From Alphaproteobacteria bacterium (lineage in GTDB: Bacteria > Pseudomonadota > Alphaproteobacteria > UBA3830), in NCBI GenBank assembly GCA_025998595.1, contig BNWE01000038.1:1-12241 (forward strand): a DNA stretch of 12,241 nt. Reading direction: 5' to 3'. A program made the position numbers and the translations under genes. Shown one piece after another: positions 7,270 to 12,241 of the stretch. The notes under the pieces were generated by a model. That model made no database searches. It saw nothing but the letters and a program-made list of their open reading frames with translations, and was not told where the DNA came from. Position 1 is the stretch's first letter. Each line of letters starts with the position of its first letter.

Positions 7270-7406
7270 TAGACCTGTTGCGAAATCTTCCTCTGTTGGG
7301 GCTTTTTGCCGTCAGTGCTTGCAGCACACGCATTTTATCGTTGCCGGATCCTACGTCACGTTTGCCTAAAAAATCCTCCAACATAGTCGATTTCGCAACA
7401 GGTCTA
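7270..7406. mobile_element. MITE-like inverted-repeat element
   Basis: TAGACCTGTTGCGAAATC (7270-7287) is repeated exactly in inverted orientation at 7389-7406, an 18-bp perfect terminal inverted repeat enclosing a 137-bp unit. Weaker inverted similarity continues inward (TGTTGGGGCTTTTT against TGTTGGAGGATTTTTT on the other strand). There is no room for a transposase. The outermost TA on each side may be a target-site duplication, as made by some IS630- and IS5-family elements, though no parent element is visible here. It carries a copy of the palindromic repeat found in valS. Confidence 0.6.
7315..7366 (+). repeat. Shortened copy of the valS-type palindromic repeat
   Basis: The inner hairpin GTGCT-TGC-AGCAC (7315-7327) corresponds to GTGGT-TGC-ACCAC in valS, with both sides of one pair changed. 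The following ACGCATTTTAT resembles AGGCGTTTACT. The right end GGATCCTACGTCACGTTTGC (7346-7365) matches the valS copy at 18 of 20 bases. About 60 bases of the middle are missing. It lies within the inverted-repeat element 7270-7406. Confidence 0.65.
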
Positions 7407-7454
7407 TTAAGATAGCGCGCATGCAGTTTTCGTACTGCTGTGCAAATTATTCGC

Positions 7455-7484
7455 TTGACTTCAATCAAATGTTTGCGCTATACT
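7455..7484 (+). promoter_or_regulatory. Promoter of the MORN gene
   Basis: TTGACT at 7455-7460 and TATACT at 7479-7484 have an 18-bp spacer, a strong sigma-70-like match. The start would be near 7491, about 40 bases before the ATG. The inverted-repeat element ends about 50 bases upstream. Confidence 0.6.
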
Positions 7485-7529
7485 TCCTTATCTTTGGATT
7501 TTGGTTTTTAATTGATGGAGAACGAATAA

Positions 7530-8696
7530 ATGAAAATGAAGAAATTAGTTGCTGCCAGTATGGTGGCGATAGCAGTTGCAGGTTTTGGAACTGCAGAAGG
7601 GATGCAGAAAACGGGAACTACGTTTCTTACATCCGCTCGTGACCGCATCGGAATTGTATCACGTAGTGGGCAGCGCAATGCTAATAACATGCTACATGGA
7701 AAAGGAACTTCGAAACTTGCTAATGTGTTCAGCTATTCAGGAAAATCTGTAGATTTTATGTCGCATAAAAAAGAGAGGCCTGTTTTTTCTGGCAAAATAA
7801 TTTATAGAACAACTTTTGAAAATAGTGAGCTTCCTGGAGAGTATGTGATGTATGCAAATGGAGACGTCTATATTGGAGAATTTGCCAATCTTAATCCACA
7901 TGGCAAAGGAACGCTATTTCGTTATGGTTGGAATCGCTACGAAGGAAACTTCCAGAATGGCACACTTCCAGAAGGAACTCTGAGGTTGGCAAACAGAAGT
8001 GTCTACGAAGGAAAGTTCGAAAACTTTGCAGCGCATGGAGAAGGAACTCTAAGATGTCCAGATGGACGCATATACAATGGAATTTTTGAGAATGGCGCAC
8101 TTCCGGAGGGGACTGTGATGTATGCAAATGGAGGCGTCTACGAAGGAAAGCTCGCAAACTATGTGCCACATGGGGAGGGGAAGTTGACTTGCTCCGAAGG
8201 ATATGTTCAAAAAGGAAACTTTCAAAATGGTTTGTTTGTTCATGGAACTCTGACGTATCCAGATGGACGCACCTATGTGGGAAGATTTGAGAATGGTCTT
8301 ATGGTTGAAGGAATTGTGACGTATCCAGATGGACGCATATATGACGGAAACTTTCAAAATGGTTTTATGGTTGAAGGAATTCTGAAGTATCCAGATGGAC
8401 GCATATATGACGGAAACTTTCAGAATGGTTTATTTGTTCATGGAACTCTGAGGTATCCAAATGGACGCATATATGACGGAAACTTTCAGAATGGTTTTAT
8501 GGTTGAAGGAACTATCTATTATCCAGACGGAAAGCGTTATGATGGAAATTATACGATTGTCACACGAGGCACTGTGCCGCATGGGCATGGAGTCTTGCAA
8601 TATCCAGATGGAAGCAGATTTGAAGGAGAGTTTATCTATGGATATAGAAGGTATGTTATTGATGGAACGACCATTTGCTCAGATCTTGTATACTAA
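7530..8696 (+). CDS. Secreted MORN-repeat protein
   Basis: A 388-residue protein with a Sec signal peptide (KMKK, hydrophobic core, likely cleavage near TAEG at 21-24). A non-repeat region lies at 25-100. About 12 MORN repeats of 22-23 residues then cover residues 103 to about 372, with the repeated pattern YPDGRIYDGNFQNG followed by xxxEGTL. MORN repeats form long beta-sheets and often bind membranes or proteins; exported bacterial versions may meet host targets, which is inference here. The ATG at 7530 follows GGAG at 7517-7520. Repeats 7-11 are encoded by DNA repeating exactly every 66 bp (8256, 8322, 8388, 8454, 8520), a sign of recent amplification. The gene has its own promoter. It stands between a divergent MBL gene and the convergent exporter gene, with no operon partner. 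Confidence 0.88.
   Translation: MKMKKLVAASMVAIAVAGFGTAEGMQKTGTTFLTSARDRIGIVSRSGQRNANNMLHGKGTSKLANVFSYSGKSVDFMSHKKERPVFSGKIIYRTTFENSELPGEYVMYANGDVYIGEFANLNPHGKGTLFRYGWNRYEGNFQNGTLPEGTLRLANRSVYEGKFENFAAHGEGTLRCPDGRIYNGIFENGALPEGTVMYANGGVYEGKLANYVPHGEGKLTCSEGYVQKGNFQNGLFVHGTLTYPDGRTYVGRFENGLMVEGIVTYPDGRIYDGNFQNGFMVEGILKYPDGRIYDGNFQNGLFVHGTLRYPNGRIYDGNFQNGFMVEGTIYYPDGKRYDGNYTIVTRGTVPHGHGVLQYPDGSRFEGEFIYGYRRYVIDGTTICSDLVY
8256..8534 (+). repeat. 66-bp tandem DNA repeats in the MORN gene
   Basis: The segment TATCCAGATGGACGC recurs with minor changes at 8256, 8322, 8388, 8454 and 8520, a constant 66-bp step, and the intervening sequence is nearly identical between units. Two alternating repeat endings occur (encoding NGLFVHGTL and NGFMVEG), as if pairs of units were copied together. 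The array keeps the frame, so gain or loss of a unit would change protein length by 22 residues. Confidence 0.85.
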
Positions 8697-8720
8697 ACAA
8701 AATAGCTAAATACTACCGAA

Positions 8721-8867
8721 TGCCCCGCTGCAATCTAATCAGCGGGGCAGATTCAACGATTTTGCTTACGGCTCAATTTCTATTGGATTGATTCCCCGCA
8801 GCCTGCGGCGCAGAAAAAAATCAAAAAATGCAGAATCTATTGAATGCCTCGCTGTTCTGCGGCGAGG
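8721..8867. terminator. Cluster of GC-rich hairpins between convergent genes
   Basis: Three structures lie in the spacer. First, TGCCCCGCT (8721-8729) pairs with AGCGGGGCA (8741-8749). Second, the overlapping palindromes CCGCAG-c-CTGCGG (8796-8808) and CTGCG-g-CGCAG (8803-8813). Third, CCTCGCTG (8847-8854) pairs with CGGCGAGG (8860-8867), with one G-T pair. The first probably ends the MORN transcript and the third the exporter transcript, although the T-runs are weak or distant. The first and third share GAATGCC[CT]CGCTG, so they may be repeats of one REP-like sequence. Confidence 0.45.
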
Positions 8868-8938
8868 ATCCTTCTAGAAGAAAATTGTCGGGCATTTTGC
8901 GTGTTTTTTTGAAAATTTTTGTGCCGATATTTTATCAA

Positions 8939-10705
8939 TCAGCTCGACAATTGGGTGTAATACAACGATGCGTACTCGCTGCCTTCTTTGTTGATCAGTT
9001 CATCGTGTGATCCGGTTTCTACTATTTTCCCGTGATTAACGACCACTATTTTGTCGGCATTTCGGACAGTGGATAGTCGGTGGGCAATGATGAACACTGT
9101 TCTATCCTTCATGAGATTCTCGATGGCTTCCTGCACAATGGCTTCGGATTTATTGTCCAGCGCGGATGTCGCCTCATCCAATATGACAATTGTCGCGTTC
9201 TTCAGAAATGCCCGAGCGATGGCCACCCGCTGCTTTTGTCCGCCGGACAACAGAACGCCACGCTCCCCTATTTCCGTATCAACTCTCCTATCAAGCGACG
9301 CGATGAACTCGCTCAGACATGAGGACTCTATGGCCTGTTTTAGTTCGTCTTCAGTGGCATTTTCTCTTCCGACCATAATATTCTCCCGAATGCTTCCGGA
9401 AAACAAAAAGTTATCCTGAAAAACTATGGAGATCTTATCACGAAGTGAATCCAGCTCAATATCCCTTATGTCATGGCCATCGATAAGTATTTTCCCAGAC
9501 TTAATATCGTAGAATCTTGGCAGTAGATTTACCAACGTGGTCTTTCCTCCGCCGGAATTTCCCACAAAGGCAATTGTTTCGCCAACGTTTATCTCCAGAT
9601 TGATGTCCTCCAGCACTGTTTTACCTTCTACGTATTCGAAACAAACATTTTGATAGGAGATGCGGCTTTTTATGGACTCCAATTTCTTAGCCGACGGATC
9701 ATTCACAATCGATGGAGATTTGTTTAGTAGATCAAATACGCGTTCCATAGCCATCAGGGATATCTGCATGGCATTATAATCGTTTCCAATGGATTTCACC
9801 GGCTGATATAACAGCAGCAGTGCAGTTATGAACGACACGAATCCGCCGGGAGTTAGGTCATCGTGCGCAACCAGATAGCTTCCCAGCCAAATTACCGCGG
9901 CTATTCCAATGGAAATTATAAAGTGCATCATGGGCGATAAAATACCAGTTCTCTGGATCATCTTCATGCTGAGCATAAACACGTTCGCTAATGTGTCTGA
10001 AAATTTTTTCTGCAATCGATCGTATAGATTATAGGAAGCGATTATGCGATTTCCGTTAAATGCCTCGATGTAGTGTGTCATTACGGCGGCTCCGGAAAAT
10101 ACCGTCTTCGCCAGGATGCTTTGGATGCGTTTCCTTATGGTTGTCAGCGGATATATGGCTCCGACCAACACAACTATGGCCACAACAGCCAATTTCCAGG
10201 AGTTCACTAGCAAAACCGAAATGAGGGATATGGACGAGAACACTCGCGTTGTAAATAACTTCATGTTGTTCAGAAGGCCGGTGCAGGCGGAATCCACATC
10301 TGAATTAAAGCGCATCTGAATATTGCCGGACGTATTTCTATCGAAAAATATAGAATCATACCTCATTAATTTTTTGAATAGATTATACTTGAGACTACTG
10401 CTTATTTTCGCTCCCACCCAGGCATTAAGATATGTAGCCGAGTAGTTGAATCCGCTCTGCAACAAACTGAAAAATATTATCAGCATTGGTATGTAAGAGC
10501 TGGCCGATAGATTCTTCTCTATCATAACCACGTCCATGTACGGTTTTAGCGACCAGGCGATTATAGCGTCCATCATTCCAACCGGAAGCGTGATCAAAAC
10601 CGCTAGCAATGCCCTGATTTTGTACGGTTCTATGTATGGATATATATTCTTGTAGTCTCTTACAATGTGAAAACCAGCTAGCCAACATTTTATTTTATCA
10701 AGCAT
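8939..10705 (-). CDS. msbA: MsbA-like ABC exporter (fused membrane and ATPase domains)
   Basis: Half-transporter expected to dimerise in the inner membrane. In Gram-negatives the MsbA branch flips lipid A-core and phospholipid. I count residues from a TTG at 10723 (594 residues). The first ATG is at 10705 (588 residues) and is chosen because the TTG has no visible ribosome binding site, though the ATG's is also weak. A six-helix membrane domain occupies about 35-330. The nucleotide-binding domain has Walker A GNSGGGKT (388-395), Q-loop FQD (435-437), signature LSGGQ (492-496), Walker B VILDE (513-517) and switch H548 (IIAHRLS). All catalytic residues are present. Lipid A export is the best guess, but other lipid or drug exporters share this layout. 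The barrel gene is divergent, with a palindromic-repeat copy in between. Confidence 0.88.
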   Translation of the reverse strand: MLDKIKCWLAGFHIVRDYKNIYPYIEPYKIRALLAVLITLPVGMMDAIIAWSLKPYMDVVMIEKNLSASSYIPMLIIFFSLLQSGFNYSATYLNAWVGAKISSSLKYNLFKKLMRYDSIFFDRNTSGNIQMRFNSDVDSACTGLLNNMKLFTTRVFSSISLISVLLVNSWKLAVVAIVVLVGAIYPLTTIRKRIQSILAKTVFSGAAVMTHYIEAFNGNRIIASYNLYDRLQKKFSDTLANVFMLSMKMIQRTGILSPMMHFIISIGIAAVIWLGSYLVAHDDLTPGGFVSFITALLLLYQPVKSIGNDYNAMQISLMAMERVFDLLNKSPSIVNDPSAKKLESIKSRISYQNVCFEYVEGKTVLEDINLEINVGETIAFVGNSGGGKTTLVNLLPRFYDIKSGKILIDGHDIRDIELDSLRDKISIVFQDNFLFSGSIRENIMVGRENATEDELKQAIESSCLSEFIASLDRRVDTEIGERGVLLSGGQKQRVAIARAFLKNATIVILDEATSALDNKSEAIVQEAIENLMKDRTVFIIAHRLSTVRNADKIVVVNHGKIVETGSHDELINKEGSEYASLYYTQLSS

Positions 10706-10768
10706 ATCAATTTCATTTAACAATAGTTAATGCTAACACAAAATCAGGTAGCTGCACTAGTGCGTGCC

Positions 10769-10804
10769 GCCAACGTGACGTCAGATCAATGTGACGCTGG
10801 AACC
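10769..10804 (-). repeat. Reversed copy of the valS-type repeat end
   Basis: GCCAACGTGACGTCAG (10769-10784) matches the left end of the valS copy at 15 of 16 bases. Just after it, CAATGTGACGCTGGAACC (10787-10804) is, on the minus strand, a 15 of 18 match to the right end GGATCCAACGTCACGTTG. Read on the minus strand, the flank encodes GSSVTL, as other copies encode GSNVTLA and GSKVTLA. Similarity may continue toward 10870 but is too weak for me to place a boundary. It lies in the divergent spacer between msbA and the barrel gene. Confidence 0.6.
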
Positions 10805-10860
10805 TGAGTCTTTACAGTTCGCATAAGTTGTTCCACCAGACCTCGTTACTGCGCAGTCAG

Positions 10861-10889
10861 TTGCATTACACTAGAGAATCGTGTAACTT
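10861..10889 (+). promoter_or_regulatory. Candidate promoter of the barrel gene
   Basis: TTGCAT at 10861-10866 and TAACTT at 10884-10889 have a 17-bp spacer, giving a start near 10896 and a short leader before the ATG at 10920. The -10 match is modest; TAGTAT at 10892 is an alternative. Confidence 0.35.
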
Positions 10890-10919
10890 TTTAGTATGTT
10901 TTGTTTTTAGGTGGTTGCT

Positions 10920-11597
10920 ATGAAAAATTTGATCTTATCGTTTGTAATGTTTGGGAGTTTTGCCTGTTTAGGCAGCAATGTTCTCGCAGAAGAGTACGCT
11001 AACGAGGTGGTAGATGAGAATGAAGGAGGAAATGCAGACTTTAATCACATGTATTTTGGTTTTGGCATTGGATTTACCCTTGATAAGGATTCTGCAAAAC
11101 GCATTGATACTGGAGCAAATAAGTCGAAAAACGTAAATAATTTCTTGGGAGCTTTGTATTTCGGTAGTGGCAGGGTTATGAACAGTGCTCCGGTGTATCT
11201 TGCTGGAGAATTAGGCCTAGATTTCTCAAAAACCAATCGCAATAGCCTTAATCTCAATGGAACCGACGTAAAATTCAATCACAACGGTTTAAGTCCTTCT
11301 GCTGGATTCAGGGTTGGCTGTGTAAACGGAAGCTCGCTATTTTTTCTGAAGTTAGCGTTATCCTACGTGAGAGTAAACATGAAATGCACAGAGCATGATA
11401 GCGATTTCAGCATGTCGATTGCTAAATTGGCTCCCACAATTGGAATCGGTGCGGAAAAGATGCTTGGTAAGAAATATTCTACTCGCATCGATCTTGAGTA
11501 CATTTGCAAGACAAAAAAAACTGGTCCTTTATATGAGCCAGAGCGAAAAGGAGCAATTCGTGCGAAGATTAGCCTGATATATAATGCGAGCTTTTAG
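10920..11597 (+). CDS. Outer-membrane beta-barrel protein
   Basis: A 225-residue protein. The ATG at 10920 is chosen over an in-frame GTG at 10911 because AGGTGG (10909-10914) is the ribosome binding site and includes that GTG. Residues 1-23 form a signal peptide with likely cleavage at VLA/EEY. The mature part alternates hydrophobic and polar residues in amphipathic strands (MYFGFGIGFTL, FLGALYFGSG, VYLAGELGLDF, FFLKLALSYVRV, TRIDLEYI, IRAKISLIYNASF). It ends in phenylalanine, the usual signal for the BAM assembly machinery. Size and strand count suit an eight-stranded barrel of the OmpA/OmpW or rickettsial surface-antigen kind. I cannot name the subfamily. Such proteins are often adhesins or immunodominant surface antigens. 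Confidence 0.8.
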   Translation: MKNLILSFVMFGSFACLGSNVLAEEYANEVVDENEGGNADFNHMYFGFGIGFTLDKDSAKRIDTGANKSKNVNNFLGALYFGSGRVMNSAPVYLAGELGLDFSKTNRNSLNLNGTDVKFNHNGLSPSAGFRVGCVNGSSLFFLKLALSYVRVNMKCTEHDSDFSMSIAKLAPTIGIGAEKMLGKKYSTRIDLEYICKTKKTGPLYEPERKGAIRAKISLIYNASF

Positions 11598-11606
11598 CAT
11601 TTGGAA

Positions 11607-11718
11607 GCGGTTGCACAACGGGCATTTACTGCTTCGCTACCTTCCGAGAATATGTTAGCGATATCTCCAAAGCTGAAGTTAGCTCAGCAATGGAAAATGG
11701 ATCCAAGGTCACGTTGGC
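11607..11718 (+). repeat. Near-complete copy of the valS-type repeat
   Basis: GCGGTTGCACAACGGGCATT (11607-11626) opens a 24-base segment that matches 4692-4715 in valS at 20 bases. The right end GGATCCAAGGTCACGTTGGC (11699-11718) matches 4785-4804 at 19 of 20. Their spacing is 112 bp here and 113 bp in valS, so this is a copy of the same element with a one-base length change. Frames encode AVAQRAFT and, shifted, NGSKVTLA. It fills most of the spacer between the barrel gene and dgkA and ends 18 bases before the dgkA start. Confidence 0.75.
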
Positions 11719-11736
11719 TATAAGACGTAGGAGCTT

Positions 11737-12078
11737 ATGCAGTTAAAAGCCATCAAAAATGCGTTTTTTTATTCGTTGCAGGGAATTGTTTTTTTATTAA
11801 AAGAACGAGCTTTTAAGCAGGAAATAGCTTTAGGAGTTATTATTCTTTGTATAGAATTTTTTAGATGCACGTCATCAATGATGAGATTGTATTTGTTTTC
11901 ATCATATATGCTTGTTTTAATTTCTGAAGGCATTAACTCTGCGATAGAATCTGCCGTGGACAGAATTGGAAATGAAATGCATTACTTGTCAAAAAAAGTA
12001 AAAGATATAGGAAGTGCATCTGTTTTTCTAGCACTTTTACATCTTGGAATAATCTGGATTACGACTTGGTTTTTGTAA
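11737..12078 (+). CDS. dgkA: Diacylglycerol kinase
   Basis: A 113-residue inner-membrane enzyme that phosphorylates diacylglycerol to phosphatidate, recycling lipid left from envelope glycan or phosphoglycerol transfer. The N-terminal amphipathic helix with RAFKQE (25-29), three membrane helices, and the active-site block SEGINSAIESAVDRIG (63-78) with E64 and E71 match the prokaryotic family. KDIGSASV (89-96) follows in its usual place. Length and start agree with the family. AGGAG at 11729-11733 lies only 3 bases before the ATG, a short spacing. No clear promoter is seen; it may be read with the barrel gene or from sequence within the repeat copy that ends just upstream. Confidence 0.92.
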   Translation: MQLKAIKNAFFYSLQGIVFLLKERAFKQEIALGVIILCIEFFRCTSSMMRLYLFSSYMLVLISEGINSAIESAVDRIGNEMHYLSKKVKDIGSASVFLALLHLGIIWITTWFL

Positions 12079-12079
12079 G

Positions 12080-12093
12080 GTGCTTGCAGCACA
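12080..12093 (+). repeat. Fragment of the palindromic repeat after dgkA
   Basis: GTGCTTGCAGCACA is identical to 7315-7328, the inner hairpin of the repeat copy between the MBL and MORN genes. It begins one base after the dgkA stop codon. The hairpin GTGCT-TGC-AGCAC could also help end the dgkA transcript. Only the core is recognisable. Confidence 0.45.
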
Positions 12094-12111
12094 GTTGATT
12101 GCGCCATAAGT

Positions 12112-12241
12112 CTATAGAAAATCATACAAAAGTTTTGAATACTCTATCTTTTTGTTTGGGATATCTTTTTTTAATTTTATATATCGGCACAGCTTGACAA
12201 TCTTCTTTCTTCCATTGGCGGAGTACCATACATAGATGTGC
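12112..12241 (-). CDS. C-terminal end of a gene entering from the right (partial)
   Basis: On the minus strand an open frame runs from the window edge (first full codon at 12240) to TAG at 12112-12114, giving 42 residues. It starts HIYVWYSANGRKK, is rich in lysine, and ends YSKLLYDFL. It would be convergent with dgkA, with a 33-base gap. The composition is protein-like, but I do not recognise the family and the start is outside the window. Confidence 0.5.
   Translation of the reverse strand, partial: HIYVWYSANGRKKIVKLCRYIKLKKDIPNKKIEYSKLLYDFL

Noticed and set aside
7187..7369. 60-codon open frame between the MBL and MORN genes
   Set aside because: It spans the inverted-repeat element and has no plausible gene context. 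Its end (GSYVTFA) reflects the repeat's conserved coding frame, not a clear gene.
8256..8534. Regular direct repeats suggesting a CRISPR array
   Set aside because: The 66-bp units are contiguous, without unique spacers, and encode MORN repeats in frame.
10706..10723. TTG start for the MsbA-like exporter
   Set aside because: No ribosome binding site precedes it. The ATG at 10705 is preferred, though its own site is weak, so this remains open.
10724..10919. Possible tRNA or small RNA in the msbA/barrel spacer
   Set aside because: No TTC-loop consensus or cloverleaf pairing was found; the sequence is better explained as a repeat copy plus a promoter.

Overview
The window looks like chromosome from a Gram-negative, host-associated alphaproteobacterium of the Rickettsiales/Holosporales kind. 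This rests on an MsbA-type exporter, a signal-peptide outer-membrane barrel, DgkA, a terminase of the type found in alphaproteobacterial gene transfer agents (GTA), AT-rich spacers, two secreted proteins built from eukaryote-like repeats (ankyrin and MORN), and short palindromic repeats that invade genes as in Rickettsia. The assignment is inference; there is no rRNA or other decisive marker.

Layout. 1-106: the tail of an upstream + strand gene. 107-350: gene-poor, with one strong-looking + strand promoter. 351-536 (-): a small helical protein with one C-terminal membrane segment. 706-1926 (+): a lone GTA/phage-type terminase large subunit. 1939-2115: a diverged copy of the valS leader hairpin and first codons. 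2159-3013 (+): a secreted ankyrin-repeat protein. 3165-5900 (+): valS, preceded by a nested hairpin leader that covers its ribosome binding site and carrying an in-frame palindromic insertion before KMSKS. 5984-7150 (-): a membrane-anchored metallo-beta-lactamase-fold hydrolase. 7270-7406: an inverted-repeat element. 7530-8696 (+): a secreted MORN-repeat protein. 8721-8867: a cluster of GC-rich hairpins. 8939-10705 (-): an MsbA-like ABC exporter. 10920-11597 (+): an outer-membrane beta-barrel. 11737-12078 (+): dgkA. 12112-12241 (-): the C-terminal end of another gene.

There is no single operon or pathway. The recurring theme is the cell envelope and secreted surface: MsbA, the barrel protein, DgkA, the anchored hydrolase, and the ANK and MORN proteins. 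These surround housekeeping valS and a relic or working packaging gene.

The most notable finding is a dispersed repeat family of about 136 bp, with 12-bp terminal inverted repeats in its complete copy. Full or partial copies lie inside valS (in frame), between the MBL and MORN genes, between msbA and the barrel gene, between the barrel gene and dgkA, and just after dgkA. Several copies keep the same encoded peptide motifs. This resembles the Rickettsia palindromic elements, but I do not recognise the sequence. The second is the duplicated valS 5' end flanking the ankyrin gene, whose hairpin shows a compensatory base-pair change between the two copies.
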